From positions 6,838,501-6,902,500 of the forward strand of contig NZ_CP009283.1 in the NCBI RefSeq assembly GCF_000758625.1: 64,000 nucleotides of DNA, read 5' to 3'. The position numbers and the translations under genes are program-made. The stretch comes from Paenibacillus sp. FSL R7-0273 (GTDB lineage: Bacteria; Bacillota; Bacilli; Paenibacillales; Paenibacillaceae). Positions 10,393-19,882 of this stretch are shown here, one piece after another. Position 1 is the first letter of the stretch. Every line of letters starts with the position of its first letter. The notes below the pieces were generated by a model that saw only the letters and a list, made by a program, of their open reading frames with translations, was not told the DNA's origin and searched no databases.

Positions 10393-11136
10393 TTAAGCCC
10401 ACAGCCCGCTGATCCAGTCCCACAAATTCTGCAGCATATCCCAGAGAAAGAACCGCACTTCCGGTGCCTCCCCCTCTGTTCCGGAAGCTGCTGCGTTACC
10501 AGAAGCAGAGACAGTCTGAACCTTATCCGTCCCGTTTATTTGCGCACTGTCCTCTGCCCCTGACGCAGAAGCAACCCCTGTACCCTTGGCAGCAGCATCA
10601 CCCGTTCCGGCATCAATGAAGCAAAGCGGCGGAAACAGCACACACCACCAGTTTTGGCCTTTGCCCGCACCCAGCGTAACTCTTACTGCTTCATATTCTC
10701 CGGCAGGATACACCGTCCCCCCGTACAGCTTGGTCGGGAATGGCACAACCCCAAGCTCAACCTTGTAATCATAATCAATCCCCCGCTTCTCCAGCTCAGA
10801 GGCAACCAGCTCATTCAATTCCGGCAGACGGCTTCTGATCAGGCTGCGGGCCTGCTCAAGGCTCTGCGGGTCCTCCAGCTCCGGCACCCAGCTGTTCATC
10901 TGTTCCACTATAGCATCACGGATCTGGCGTTTAACCAGCTGGTCTCCCGTTCCATCCGAGTTAGCCAGTATGCGCAGGCGGATCGACTGCTGCGGAATCG
11001 CAGACCCCGCTACAGCCGCATCGCTTTTTTGACCTTCCCAAACCATCATGAGCACCATCAGAAAAGAAAATAAAATGGCAGTATGCTTAAAAGTAACCCG
11101 TAAGGCTTCCTGTCTCTCCGGCGAAAATAACTTCAT
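10393..11136 (-). CDS. spoIIR: Stage II sporulation protein R
   Basis: Forespore-made signalling protein secreted into the intermembrane space, where it triggers SpoIIGA to process pro-sigma-E. It has an N-terminal membrane/export segment, then SIRLRILANSDGTGDQLVKRQIRDAIV, the hallmark of the family, and GVVPFPTKLYGGTVYPAGEYEAVRV. Start ATG 11136 follows GGAGAGGGG; a longer frame to 11238 lacks a ribosome site. The tail has an Ala/Ser/Gly-rich linker (about residues 175-220) followed by FFLWDMLQNLWDWI, longer than in B. subtilis. Confidence 0.95.
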   Translation of the reverse strand: MKLFSPERQEALRVTFKHTAILFSFLMVLMMVWEGQKSDAAVAGSAIPQQSIRLRILANSDGTGDQLVKRQIRDAIVEQMNSWVPELEDPQSLEQARSLIRSRLPELNELVASELEKRGIDYDYKVELGVVPFPTKLYGGTVYPAGEYEAVRVTLGAGKGQNWWCVLFPPLCFIDAGTGDAAAKGTGVASASGAEDSAQINGTDKVQTVSASGNAAASGTEGEAPEVRFFLWDMLQNLWDWISGLWA

Positions 11137-11172
11137 ATCCGCAGCCCCTCTCCCTGAATCTCTTATACTCCC

Positions 11173-11201
11173 AGTATGTCCGGAAAAGAGAGACTGCAAA
11201 C
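11173..11201 (-). promoter_or_regulatory. Possible sigma-F promoter of spoIIR
   Basis: GGACATACT fits the sigma-F/G -10 pattern GG-N2-A-N-A-N-T. Fifteen bp upstream lies GTTTG, a partial -35 match. spoIIR is a known early forespore gene, so context supports the reading, but the -35 is weak. Confidence 0.4.
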
Positions 11202-11264
11202 CTATTAAACTAGTAAATTTTAGTCCTGCGGATAGCAAAACCGGCTTTATGAGGGTTATCCTTT

Positions 11265-12434
11265 TCAGAAATGCAGCGCACGCACTGCAGGCAGCTCCTC
11301 CTCCACATCCTGTCCATACAGATGCACACTCATGGCAATTCCCATACTAGCCATATTGATCAAAACGGAGGTCCCCCCGTAGCTGATGAACGGCAGGGTA
11401 ATGCCCGTCAGCGGCATCAAGCCGATGTATGCACCGATATTCTCAAGAATCTGGTATAGCAGCATCGCTACGATCCCGATAATCAGAAAAGGCCCGGCCC
11501 GGTCCTTACACTCCAGTGCGAACAGGATCATCCGGTGAATCAGGATAAAAAACAGCAGGAGCAGCACAGCGGCGCCAATAAAACCGAATTCCTCGGCAAT
11601 CTGCGCAAAAATGGCATCCGAGTACAGCACCGGTATTTTGTTCGACTGGACAGAGCTTCCCTTCAGATAGCCCTCTCCGAGAAGACCGCCCGAACCGATA
11701 GCGATTCTGGCATTCCGTGTCTGGTAGCTGTCATCACTGCTGGCCCGCTCAGGTACGAGCCAGGGATCAAAGCGTTTAATAAAATGCTCCCGTCCGACCG
11801 TGGCACTCAGGAAGTTTGTCGTCTGCTCATGATAGTTAATATAGCTGTAGACAAAGCCGCCCAGCAGTCCGCCGGCAACCGCCAGCCCGATCAGCGCATG
11901 GGAAAGCTTAATCCGTCCAATCCATAGCAGACCGACCAGAATAACCACGAAGCTTAGTGCGTTACCCATGTCATTCTGGACAATAACAATGCCAAACGGC
12001 AGCAGCGCAATCATGCTGAGGGGCATAACATCCCGCCAGAACCGCAGCTGGCTGCGGTTCAGCCGGACCAGCACGGCAGCCAGCGCCAGGATCAGGATCA
12101 GCTTAAACAGCTCTGCCGGCTGAAAGCTGAAATTGCCTATCTCCAGCCAGGCCCTGGCGCCATACTTAACGGTCCCGAACAGGCTGACCATGACGAGCAC
12201 TCCGATTCCTGCAATGTAAATATACACCGCATACCTGACCAGAAGCCTGTAATCGAATAAGGACAATCCAAAAAACACAAAAAAGCCCGCCGCATAATAT
12301 TGGATCATTTGAATATGCATTCCCTGCTCTGCCCGGCCGTGTGTGACACTGTATATCGCCAGAATGCTGACTGCCATCAGCATGAGCAATACGATAACAA
12401 TAACCCCGTCTATTTTTTTGATTCTCTGCAGCAT
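11265..12434 (-). CDS. FtsW/RodA/SpoVE (SEDS) family glycosyltransferase, copy 1
   Basis: Polytopic SEDS protein (389 aa, about ten helices) of the family that polymerises peptidoglycan from lipid II with a class B PBP partner. Family signatures: the catalytic Asp region VQNDMGNALSF, QPAELFKL, and the C-terminal GLMPLTGITLPFISYGGTS. The start MLQRIKKIDGVIV follows GAGAGGGGC. It closely resembles the adjacent copy at 12654-13838, so the pair arose by tandem duplication. It lies beside spoIIR; a sporulation role is possible but not shown. Confidence 0.9.
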   Translation of the reverse strand: MLQRIKKIDGVIVIVLLMLMAVSILAIYSVTHGRAEQGMHIQMIQYYAAGFFVFFGLSLFDYRLLVRYAVYIYIAGIGVLVMVSLFGTVKYGARAWLEIGNFSFQPAELFKLILILALAAVLVRLNRSQLRFWRDVMPLSMIALLPFGIVIVQNDMGNALSFVVILVGLLWIGRIKLSHALIGLAVAGGLLGGFVYSYINYHEQTTNFLSATVGREHFIKRFDPWLVPERASSDDSYQTRNARIAIGSGGLLGEGYLKGSSVQSNKIPVLYSDAIFAQIAEEFGFIGAAVLLLLFFILIHRMILFALECKDRAGPFLIIGIVAMLLYQILENIGAYIGLMPLTGITLPFISYGGTSVLINMASMGIAMSVHLYGQDVEEELPAVRALHF

Positions 12435-12590
12435 CAGGCAAGCCCCTCTCTACATCACAATGAGCCGCTCCCATATATTCCACAAAGGATTTCTAAAGGA
12501 AGAAACTTCTATTATCCATATTAGATCAACCTGGAGCAATAATTCAAATGTCCGCAGGCATGACAGATAAATACAAGCTTTATGATGAAC

Positions 12591-12634
12591 AAAAAAACTG
12601 CCGGGGCCCCATTGTCTGAGGTCCGGCAGTCTTC
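12591..12634 (-). terminator. Terminator after SEDS copy 2
   Basis: Minus strand ACTGCCGG pairs with CCGGCAGT across an 18-nt loop, followed by seven T. It lies between the two rodA-like genes, so copy 1 needs its own promoter. Confidence 0.85.
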
Positions 12635-12653
12635 AGGCCAGAATCTATAGTTA

Positions 12654-13838
12654 TCATCCCTGCTTCGCGGCAGCGGGATAGGCTGCAGGAGCCGGCAGGT
12701 CTTCTTCCACTTCCTGTCCATGCAGGCGCACGCTCATCGCAAGGCCGATGCTTGCCATATTAATCATAAGTGAGGTGCCCCCGAAGCTGATGAACGGCAG
12801 TGTAATCCCGGTGAGCGGCATAAGCCCGATGAAGGCGCCGATATTCTCAAAGACCTGGTACAGAATCATCGCTACAATCCCGACAATCAGGAACGGCCCC
12901 CCCCGGTCCTTGGACTCCAGCGCTATGAGAATCATCCGGTGAATCAGGATGAAATACAGCAGCAGCAGCAGCGCAGAGCCGACAAATCCGAACTCTTCGG
13001 CAATCTGCACAAAGATGGAGTCGGAATAGGTGTACGGCACACGGTCAGTCTGCACCGAGCTGCCGTTCATATAGCCCTCCCCGCTCATACCGCCCGAGGC
13101 AATCGCCAGCTTGGCATTTTTGGTGTGGTAGCTGGCTTTGGCAGTCGCTTTTTCGGGAACCAGCCAAGGGTCAAACCGTTCTACCCAGTGCGAGCGGCCG
13201 ATATCTGTCATAAACGTCTTCAGCTCATCATGATAGTGGATATAGCTCATGATTCCGGCGATGGCTCCGCCAATAACAATCGCCACCGCTATAAGCGCAT
13301 GTGAAAACTTGATGTTACCAATCCACAGCAGACCGGCCAGAATCACAATATAGGACAGGGCATTCCCAAGATCGTTCTGGCTGATGACAATCACGAAGGG
13401 AAGCAGGGTGAGCAGCGTCAGCGGTACGATATCCTTCCAGAACAGCAGTTTGTTCTTATTCTTGCGGACGAGCACCGCCGCCAGAAACAGAATCAGAATC
13501 AGCTTAAAAAGCTCTGCCGGCTGCAGGCTCAGCCCGCCGATGCTCAGCCAGCCCTGCGCACCGTTCTGCGTTTTGCCGATGAAGCTGACCAGCACCAGAA
13601 TGCCGATCCCTGTTATATAAATATATAGCGCATATTTGATTATCAGCCGGTAATCAAGAAAGGTCAGCCCCAGGAAGGCCACCAGGCCCAGCACATAAAA
13701 CCGGATCATCTTCATATGCATCCCGTCCAGGCCGTCTCTTCCATGGGTTACACTGTATATTGAGAAAATACTGATAACCATCAGCATTAATAGAACAACT
13801 ACGATAACGCCGTCAATCTTCTTGATCTTCTGAAGCAT
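12654..13838 (-). CDS. FtsW/RodA/SpoVE (SEDS) family glycosyltransferase, copy 2
   Basis: Second SEDS protein (394 aa). The same landmarks are present: start MLQKIKKIDGVIV, LQPAELFKLILILFLAAV, SQNDLGNALSYIV with the catalytic Asp, FDPWLVPE, and GLMPLTGITLPFISFGGTS. Similarity to copy 1 runs over the whole length, with differences mainly in the central loop and the C-terminal tail. The terminator on its 3' side separates it from copy 1. Which copy pairs with which PBP cannot be told from sequence. Confidence 0.9.
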   Translation of the reverse strand: MLQKIKKIDGVIVVVLLMLMVISIFSIYSVTHGRDGLDGMHMKMIRFYVLGLVAFLGLTFLDYRLIIKYALYIYITGIGILVLVSFIGKTQNGAQGWLSIGGLSLQPAELFKLILILFLAAVLVRKNKNKLLFWKDIVPLTLLTLLPFVIVISQNDLGNALSYIVILAGLLWIGNIKFSHALIAVAIVIGGAIAGIMSYIHYHDELKTFMTDIGRSHWVERFDPWLVPEKATAKASYHTKNAKLAIASGGMSGEGYMNGSSVQTDRVPYTYSDSIFVQIAEEFGFVGSALLLLLYFILIHRMILIALESKDRGGPFLIVGIVAMILYQVFENIGAFIGLMPLTGITLPFISFGGTSLMINMASIGLAMSVRLHGQEVEEDLPAPAAYPAAAKQG

Positions 13839-13924
13839 ATTCTGTCTCCTTACTCGTTACTTGAGCTTCCGGATCTCTTCTTGCCCGGAAATCCGCTGAT
13901 TATATTGTAAAGGAAGGGGCAGCA

Positions 13925-13970
13925 AAAATACAATTTCACCGCCGGCTGTTCGTCTAACAGCGCGGCGGTG
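13925..13970 (-). terminator. Terminator after prmC
   Basis: A long stem (CACCGCCG with CGGCGGTG, plus GCTGTT with AACAGC around CGTCT), then AAATTGTATTTTTG on the minus strand. The T tract is imperfect but the stem is very stable. Confidence 0.6.
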
Positions 13971-14083
13971 ATAGGCAAAGCTCCCGCCTGCTGGCGGGAA
14001 TGGCATCTCGGCTGGTGATACGGCATCGCTGCCGGCCGGATCATTCCGGCGCTGAGCTTTGTGCGCAGCTCACGCAGGGGCAC

Positions 14084-15004
14084 TTAGCGCGCGATGCCCA
14101 GCACGTGGCGGGGAATACCCGCGAGATCGTCGACAGTGACGATCTCGGTCCAGTGGCCCGCCGCGCGCAGCAGCGCGGCCACCTCGCCGACCTGTCCCTG
14201 GCCGAGCTCAAAGCCGACCAGGCGCGGGGCTGCCGGCAGCAGAGGCAGCTGCTCCATCATGCGGCGGTACGGGTCCAGCCCGTCGCCGCCGCCGTCCAGT
14301 GCAGTGCGCGGCTCATGGTCGCGCACCTCGCGCTGCAGCCCGGCGATGTCACCGCCGGGGATGTACGGCGGGTTGGAGACGAGGATATCCGTCTCCATCC
14401 CCGCAAACGGCTCGAGCAGATCGCCGAGCCGCAGGTCCACAGCCGCGCCATGCCGCAAGGCATTGCGCGCGGCCACGGCCAGGGCGCCGGGCGAGATGTC
14501 GCCGGCTGAGACCCGCCACGCCGGCGCTTCGGCCGCCAGCGTGACGGAGATGGCTCCGCTGCCGGCGCCGATGTCGACGGCGGCCAGCGGCCTTGCGCCG
14601 CGCGCGCCGCCGGCGGACGGGACGAGCCCGTCCGGCCACAGCTCCGCGCCGTACTTGAGGATGGCCTCGACGAGCAGCTCCGTCTCCGGCCGCGGGATCA
14701 GCACGTCCGGCGACACCTCGAACGCCCGTCCGTAAAACTCCTGCTCGCCGATGATATACTGCACCGGCTCACCGGCCGCCCGCCTGCTGACCGCGGCTTC
14801 CCACGCATCCTTAAGCGCCGCCGGAAAAGGATCAGCCAGCGCCATATAATAAGCGGCTCCGCTTACGCCCAGCACATGCTCCAGCAGCAGCTGGCTGCTG
14901 CGCTGCGGCTCGTTGCACCCGCTTTTGTCCAAAAAAGAAGAAGCCTCCGCAAAGGCTTCCCGGATGCTTTGCACATGAGGCATGACATATAAGCCGTGTT
15001 TCAA
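14084..15004 (-). CDS. prmC: Peptide chain release factor N5-glutamine methyltransferase
   Basis: Methylates the Gln of the GGQ motif in release factors, using SAM. The catalytic NPPY motif lies in DILVSNPPYIPGGD, and the SAM-binding motif in AVDIGAGSGAISVTLA. 306 aa. The first seven residues before MPHVQSIREAF may not be translated. Only 4 bp separate it from its substrate gene prfA, a standard operon. Its 3' half is much richer in GC than the neighbours, with GCC/GCG-rich codons. Confidence 0.95.
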   Translation of the reverse strand: MKHGLYVMPHVQSIREAFAEASSFLDKSGCNEPQRSSQLLLEHVLGVSGAAYYMALADPFPAALKDAWEAAVSRRAAGEPVQYIIGEQEFYGRAFEVSPDVLIPRPETELLVEAILKYGAELWPDGLVPSAGGARGARPLAAVDIGAGSGAISVTLAAEAPAWRVSAGDISPGALAVAARNALRHGAAVDLRLGDLLEPFAGMETDILVSNPPYIPGGDIAGLQREVRDHEPRTALDGGGDGLDPYRRMMEQLPLLPAAPRLVGFELGQGQVGEVAALLRAAGHWTEIVTVDDLAGIPRHVLGIAR

Positions 15005-15008
15005 AGCA

Positions 15009-16079
15009 TTATTCTCCTTTTTCCATCAATTCCGCCTGCTCAGCAATCGACAGCGCCGAAATGATGTCTGTAATTTCCCCGTTCATGACCTGCTCCAGAC
15101 GGTGCAGGGTCAGGCCGATCCGGTGATCGGTTACCCGGCTCTGCGGGAAATTGTAAGTGCGGATCCGCTCACTGCGGTCGCCAGTACCAACCTTGCTCTT
15201 ACGTTCCCCGGCATACTTTGCTTCCTCTTCCTGCCGTTTCACATCGGAGATCCGGGCACGCAGTACCTGCAGCGCCTTCTCTTTGTTGGAGTTCTGCGAT
15301 TTGCCGTCCTGACAGGTAGCTACGATACCGGTAGGAATATGGGTTACGCGCACAGCAGATTTAGTCGTATTAACGGACTGTCCGCCTGCTCCGCTGGAGC
15401 AGAACGTATCAACGCGGATGTCTTTATCATGAATCTCAATTTCAAAATCTTCCGCTTCCGGCATTACCGCTACCGTTGAAGTGGAGGTGTGAATCCGTCC
15501 GCCGGATTCTGTGGCCGGAATACGTTGTACCCGGTGTGCGCCGCTCTCGTATTTCATCTTGCTGTACGCACCGCGGCCGTTAATCAGGAAGATAACTTCC
15601 TTGAAGCCGCCAAGGTCATTCGAGTTCACATCCATCAGCTCAACGCGCCAGCCTTGGGCATCGGCATAACGGGTGTACATCCGGTACAGGTCAGAGGCGA
15701 ACAATGCCGCTTCATCCCCGCCGGCCGCGCCGCGGATTTCGACGATTACGTTCTTGTCGTCATTCGGATCCTTAGGCAGCAGCAGAATGCGGATTTTCTC
15801 CTCAAGCTCGGTCTGGCGCGAGGACAGGTCCTCGATCTCCATTTTGACCATTTCCTTCATTTCATCATCAAGCTTCTCGGCCTGCATCATCTTAGCGGCT
15901 TCAAGCTCTTCCATTACATTTTTATATTCAGCATAAGCCTCATAAGCAGGCTGCAGATCAGATTGTTCTTTGGAATAGTCCCTCAGTTTCTTACTGTCGT
16001 TTGCAACATCCGGGTCACAAAGCAGTTCACTGAGTTTCTCATAGCGGTCCGCCAATGATTGCAATCGGTCCAACAACAA
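15009..16079 (-). CDS. prfA: Peptide chain release factor 1
   Basis: Class I release factor for UAA and UAG, 356 aa. The GGQ motif in [17 protein letters not shown] contacts the peptidyl-transferase centre and is the PrmC target. The flanking [19 protein letters not shown] is characteristic of RF1. The start is the first of three TTG codons at 16079, preceded by AGGAGAGGTGA at good spacing. Confidence 0.97.
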   Translation of the reverse strand: MLLDRLQSLADRYEKLSELLCDPDVANDSKKLRDYSKEQSDLQPAYEAYAEYKNVMEELEAAKMMQAEKLDDEMKEMVKMEIEDLSSRQTELEEKIRILLLPKDPNDDKNVIVEIRGAAGGDEAALFASDLYRMYTRYADAQGWRVELMDVNSNDLGGFKEVIFLINGRGAYSKMKYESGAHRVQRIPATESGGRIHTSTSTVAVMPEAEDFEIEIHDKDIRVDTFCSSGAGGQSVNTTKSAVRVTHIPTGIVATCQDGKSQNSNKEKALQVLRARISDVKRQEEEAKYAGERKSKVGTGDRSERIRTYNFPQSRVTDHRIGLTLHRLEQVMNGEITDIISALSIAEQAELMEKGE

Positions 16080-16163
16080 GGGAATTCACCTCTCCTGATT
16101 CAATATATTTCGCTCAAACACTTCAAATTGCAGATTACATTAACAATAGATATACGACTTTAT

Positions 16164-16192
16164 ATTATAGCATCGTTCTTGCCGGTTGGCTA
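16164..16192 (-). promoter_or_regulatory. prfA-prmC promoter
   Basis: TAGCCA (-35), 17 bp, TATAAT (-10) with an extended TGC immediately before it, on the minus strand. It lies about 85 bp upstream of the prfA start. Confidence 0.55.
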
Positions 16193-16288
16193 CAGCGAAG
16201 CGTGCTTAATAAGCATATCTTTGCAAATAAATTTCCGGCCGCCCTATAGTATGCAGAGCCTATTGTAATTTAATCCGGCAGCACCTGT

Positions 16289-16338
16289 AAAAAAAGAAGC
16301 CATTTCACCAGCGGATACCCGCCGCAAAAATGGCCTCT
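16289..16338 (-). terminator. ychF terminator
   Basis: Minus strand GAGGCCATTT pairs with AAATGGCTTC, followed by a T7 run, about 30 bp after the ychF stop. Confidence 0.85.
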
Positions 16339-16367
16339 CAGTCTTCAAGCGCTAACAGCCGCTCAGC

Positions 16368-17468
16368 TTACACATTGAAACGGAAATGCATTACATCGCC
16401 GTCCTGAACCAGATATTCCTTACCTTCCAGGCGCAGCTGTCCGCGTTCCTTGGCACCGTTCATGGAGCCTGCAGCCAGAAGGTCGCTGTATGCCACAACC
16501 TCGGCACGGATAAAGCCGCGTTCGAAGTCGGTATGAATAACACCGGCAGCGCCCGGCGCCTTGGTTCCCTTGCGGATCGTCCACGCACGGACTTCCTGTA
16601 CACCGGCAGTGAAGTAAGTGTACAGTCCAAGCAGCTTGTAAGCCGCTTTGATCAGGCGGTTCAGACCGGATTCCTGCAGGCCCAGCTCTTCGAGGAACAT
16701 TTCTTTGTCTTCGCCTTCCAGCTCGGCAATTTCAGCCTCAACCTTGGCACTGATCGGCACTACTTCAGCATTCTCAGCAGCTGCAAATTCACGGACCTGC
16801 TTAACGTACGGATTCTCCTCAGCAGTTGCCACTTCATCCTCGCCCACGTTAGCTGCGTACAGCACCGGCTTCAGGGTCAGCAGGTGCAGATCGCGCACGA
16901 TCAGCCGCTCGTCATCCGACAGCTCCAGGCTGCGCGCTGGTTTGTCTTCGTACAAAGCTTCCTTCACACGCTCAAGCACTTCAACCTCCTGGGCGTATTT
17001 CTTGTCGCCGCCCTTGATGTTTTTGCGGGAACGCTCAATGCGCTTCTCCACGCTCTCAAGGTCAGCCAGAATCAGCTCCAGGTTAATCGTCTGAATGTCG
17101 CTGATCGGATTAACCTTGCCGTCTACGTGGGTTACATTCTCATCCACAAAGCAGCGTACAACATGCACGATCGCATCCACTTCACGGATGTGGGCGAGGA
17201 ACTTGTTGCCCAGGCCTTCGCCCTTGCTCGCACCGCGCACCAGTCCGGCAATATCAACAAATTCAAAGGCAGTCGGAACCGTCTTGTTCGGCTGCACCAG
17301 CTCAGTCAGCTTGTCGAGACGCTCGTCCGGCACTTCCACGACGCCGACATTCGGGTCAATGGTGCAAAAAGGATAGTTGGCGGATTCCGCACCCGCTTGT
17401 GTAATTGCGTTAAACAATGTAGATTTACCAACGTTTGGCAATCCAACGATACCAGCTTTCAAAGCCAT
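16368..17468 (-). CDS. ychF: Ribosome-binding ATPase YchF (Obg family)
   Basis: Obg-related P-loop protein (366 aa) that prefers ATP, binds ribosomes and is tied to oxidative stress responses. G1 is [15 protein letters not shown] and G3 is [19 protein letters not shown]. The C-terminal TGS domain ends in [20 protein letters not shown] and the typical [16 protein letters not shown]. Single gene with its own promoter and terminator. Confidence 0.97.
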   Translation of the reverse strand: MALKAGIVGLPNVGKSTLFNAITQAGAESANYPFCTIDPNVGVVEVPDERLDKLTELVQPNKTVPTAFEFVDIAGLVRGASKGEGLGNKFLAHIREVDAIVHVVRCFVDENVTHVDGKVNPISDIQTINLELILADLESVEKRIERSRKNIKGGDKKYAQEVEVLERVKEALYEDKPARSLELSDDERLIVRDLHLLTLKPVLYAANVGEDEVATAEENPYVKQVREFAAAENAEVVPISAKVEAEIAELEGEDKEMFLEELGLQESGLNRLIKAAYKLLGLYTYFTAGVQEVRAWTIRKGTKAPGAAGVIHTDFERGFIRAEVVAYSDLLAAGSMNGAKERGQLRLEGKEYLVQDGDVMHFRFNV

Positions 17469-17535
17469 TTATATGACAACTCCTATTTTCGGTTGTATTG
17501 ATCCACCGTATCATTACCGACCTGTGATCTAAACC

Positions 17536-17564
17536 ATTATATATTAGAACAAAACCGCCAGCAA
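17536..17564 (-). promoter_or_regulatory. ychF promoter
   Basis: TTGCTG and TATAAT with a 17-bp spacer on the minus strand, about 70 bp upstream of the ychF ATG. Confidence 0.5.
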
Positions 17565-17700
17565 CAGCGGATGTCCGGGGGGGTGTGTCTGAAAAAAGGC
17601 GGGGCACGCTCATAATCCGCATCAGCCGCTTCAAAGGTATGTGCACGGGGCGGTGTACGATTTTCATGGAGGGTATGCCTTTTTCATCTACATTCCCTAA

Positions 17701-18945
17701 TTAATTCCTTTCCAGCTCCAGAATCTTCAGGATCGCCGGCTGCTCCAAAAGCGGCCTGGATCGGTCAGGGTCGACCTCTATATCAGGCACTGTTTTCATT
17801 TCTTCGTTGCAGCTTCCGTCAGGCATCAGGCCCATCTCCAGTGAAAAGCTGAACACAGCCTTGCTGTTCGGCATGACGGCGATAACAGGATCGATCCCCA
17901 GCCCGTCGCCTCCCGTACGTTCACCTGCAAGTGTAGCAATTCCGGTGCTTTTGGCCAGAGCCGCCAGCCCTTCAGAAGCAGAGAACACCTCATGATCCAC
18001 CAGCAGATACAGCTTCCCCTGAAAGCCCCGGCCGCGCGGATTAATCTGCATGGATAATTTCTGATAGGTTTCAAACATAGTCAGGCTTTCAGGCGGCAAT
18101 AGAGGCAGATGTTCCTCCGCCAGCTCAGCAATTGGACGCATACCTGTAGCAAGCCCGCGTGCCTCCAGAAAAGGCTGGGCATAGCTCCCGCCTCTATAAA
18201 GCGTATACGTATCATAGCGGACAGGTTCGGTTATTAAAAGCGGTACAAGTACATCCTGCCAATAGGCAGAGTTGCCGCCTAAATTTCCGCGGATATCCAG
18301 AATTAGCGTCTTATAATCCTGAACCTCCGCCAAAAATTTGCTGATTACAGGGATGTCTTGACTTAAATGTTCAGAAGAGAAACTATGGATAGCCAGATAC
18401 GCTGTTTGTCCTGCTTCAATAATCCGCTGCAGTACATTCTCCTGCGCCCTGCTGTCTGTAGCTGAATTCAATGCGCTTTTATTGCCTGCTCCTGTCGGCT
18501 TAGCCGGTTTATGCGGCTCCGCACTCGGAGAACGGCCATATCGCTTCAGCACTTCAGGCTGATATAGCAGTTTGGACCAGGGATCTTGTGCTATCGGACT
18601 AGTATACAGCGAATCAAGATAATAATCGTACGTTCCACTTCCGTATAATATCGTATGTTTATTATGCAGTTCCCTAAGCACATCATCAATGTTGCGCAAA
18701 AACTCCAGGTCTGTCCCAGCCGCAATAACCCGTTTCTTATACTTCTCTTTATTGGCCAGCCAGTCGGTTCCGGTAAGCCGCCTGTTCACTTCAAAGAACG
18801 GATAATTCTGCTCCATGATAGCCCACATATATTCAAAATCTTCGGCTCTTTGCTCCTGCGTCAGCTTAGAACCCGGACTGCTGCATCCTGCCAGACTCAG
18901 GAGAATTACGGCGGCTGCCAGCAGCAGTGTTATTTTGCTCCTCAA
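17701..18945 (-). CDS. Lipoprotein S41 family peptidase
   Basis: Exported serine protease-like protein, 414 aa. The N terminus is a lipoprotein signal ending in LLSLAGC, so the mature protein should be anchored on the outer face of the membrane. The tail-specific-protease region (about 180-385) has TLILDIRGNLGGNS and VDHEVFSASEG, whose Ser is the likely nucleophile. No clear PDZ domain is seen, unlike CtpA-type proteases. Start TTG 18945 follows GAGGGAT. Substrate unknown. Confidence 0.85.
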   Translation of the reverse strand: MRSKITLLLAAAVILLSLAGCSSPGSKLTQEQRAEDFEYMWAIMEQNYPFFEVNRRLTGTDWLANKEKYKKRVIAAGTDLEFLRNIDDVLRELHNKHTILYGSGTYDYYLDSLYTSPIAQDPWSKLLYQPEVLKRYGRSPSAEPHKPAKPTGAGNKSALNSATDSRAQENVLQRIIEAGQTAYLAIHSFSSEHLSQDIPVISKFLAEVQDYKTLILDIRGNLGGNSAYWQDVLVPLLITEPVRYDTYTLYRGGSYAQPFLEARGLATGMRPIAELAEEHLPLLPPESLTMFETYQKLSMQINPRGRGFQGKLYLLVDHEVFSASEGLAALAKSTGIATLAGERTGGDGLGIDPVIAVMPNSKAVFSFSLEMGLMPDGSCNEEMKTVPDIEVDPDRSRPLLEQPAILKILELERN

Positions 18946-19105
18946 TACAATCCCTCATTTGGTCTCTGATATAAACTAATCAAATAGTAAATTACCATTT
19001 ATACTATATAAAGGATTTATATCACATTAAATTAACTGATATTCAAGCACTGCAGTTCTGCTGATATACTGGTAATCCTATTTTTTCTAGTAACACTTCC
19101 GCCTT

Positions 19106-19289
19106 TAACGGACCCAAATGCGCTTATCACCATCCAAACTCCAGGTAGCGTTGCCCTAACGGACTCCAGCGGCCTTATATGTTGAAATTTACCTAAACAA
19201 CAGCTGCCTGGAGGATAATAAGAACAATACGGTCCGTTAGCCTGACGAAATGTCCTTTTCCGGATAAATAAAGGCTTTCCTGTCCGTTA
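19106..19289. repeat. Inverted family of TAACGGAC repeats in a gene-free gap
   Basis: TAACGGAC occurs at 19106-19113 and 19157-19164, and its complement GTCCGTTA at 19232-19239 and 19282-19289. The spacings within each pair are 51 and 50 bp, so the two pairs face each other across a 67-bp centre. Sequences between the boxes are loosely alike when one arm is reversed. No gene is seen in 18946-19378; this looks like a dispersed palindromic repeat element. Confidence 0.6.
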
Positions 19290-19323
19290 GAGGTACCGGG
19301 CTCCTCTCCAGGCTTCCGCACAG

Positions 19324-19350
19324 CAAAAAAGACCCCAAAGGAGCCTTCCA
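19324..19350 (-). terminator. Terminator after GNAT gene
   Basis: Minus strand AAGGCTCC, loop TTT, GGGGTCTT (with G-U pairs), then a T run, about 30 bp after the stop. Confidence 0.7.
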
Positions 19351-19378
19351 TACTTTTGCAATATTAGCTTAGCTTCCG

Positions 19379-19849
19379 TTACAGCTTCTTGGACATCGTA
19401 ATATCCGTAATCCCGTAGCCCATCTTCTGGTACAGCTTAAAGGCACGATCATTGTCACCGAAGACATGCAGGCCGATCCGCGTGACGTCCATGGAGCGTG
19501 CCTCCTCGTCCAGCAGTGTCAGCGCCATGCTCCCGTATCCGTTCCGCTGGAACGGCTCGAAGATGTAAAAGTCATAGATAAAGGCCTCCTTGCCCTGGCG
19601 GCCCTCAACCACGTTGAACCAGATGTAGCCGGCCTGGGCGTGGCTGTCGTTCTCGACAATAGAATATAAGTAAGCACCTTCGGTGTACAGGCCCTGCGGC
19701 AGATAGCGGCTCATCTCGGCCTGCGACAGCTGCATCGCGCTGTCCTGCTCCCAGGCGCCGATTCTAATTTTGTCCTCCGCGTAATCGCGGGTTGACTGCT
19801 TCAGAAAAAATTGAAAGGTCGGTTCATCCATCCGGACCAGCTTGATCAT
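19379..19849 (-). CDS. GNAT family N-acetyltransferase
   Basis: 156-aa acetyl-CoA-dependent acetyltransferase. Motif A, the pyrophosphate-binding turn, is FQRNGYGSMALTLLDEEA, followed by IGLHVFGDNDRAFKLYQKMGY, the usual motif B with Asn and Tyr. The substrate cannot be inferred. Its start lies 33 bp from the fni stop on the same strand, so it may be cotranscribed with fni, but nothing ties it to isoprenoids. Confidence 0.85.
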   Translation of the reverse strand: MIKLVRMDEPTFQFFLKQSTRDYAEDKIRIGAWEQDSAMQLSQAEMSRYLPQGLYTEGAYLYSIVENDSHAQAGYIWFNVVEGRQGKEAFIYDFYIFEPFQRNGYGSMALTLLDEEARSMDVTRIGLHVFGDNDRAFKLYQKMGYGITDITMSKKL

Positions 19850-19882
19850 GTGTTCAGCACTTCCTTTATACTTCAGTCTTTA

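Noticed and set aside
16386..17501. Plus-strand 371-codon frame opposite ychF
   Set aside because: Antisense shadow of a conserved gene.
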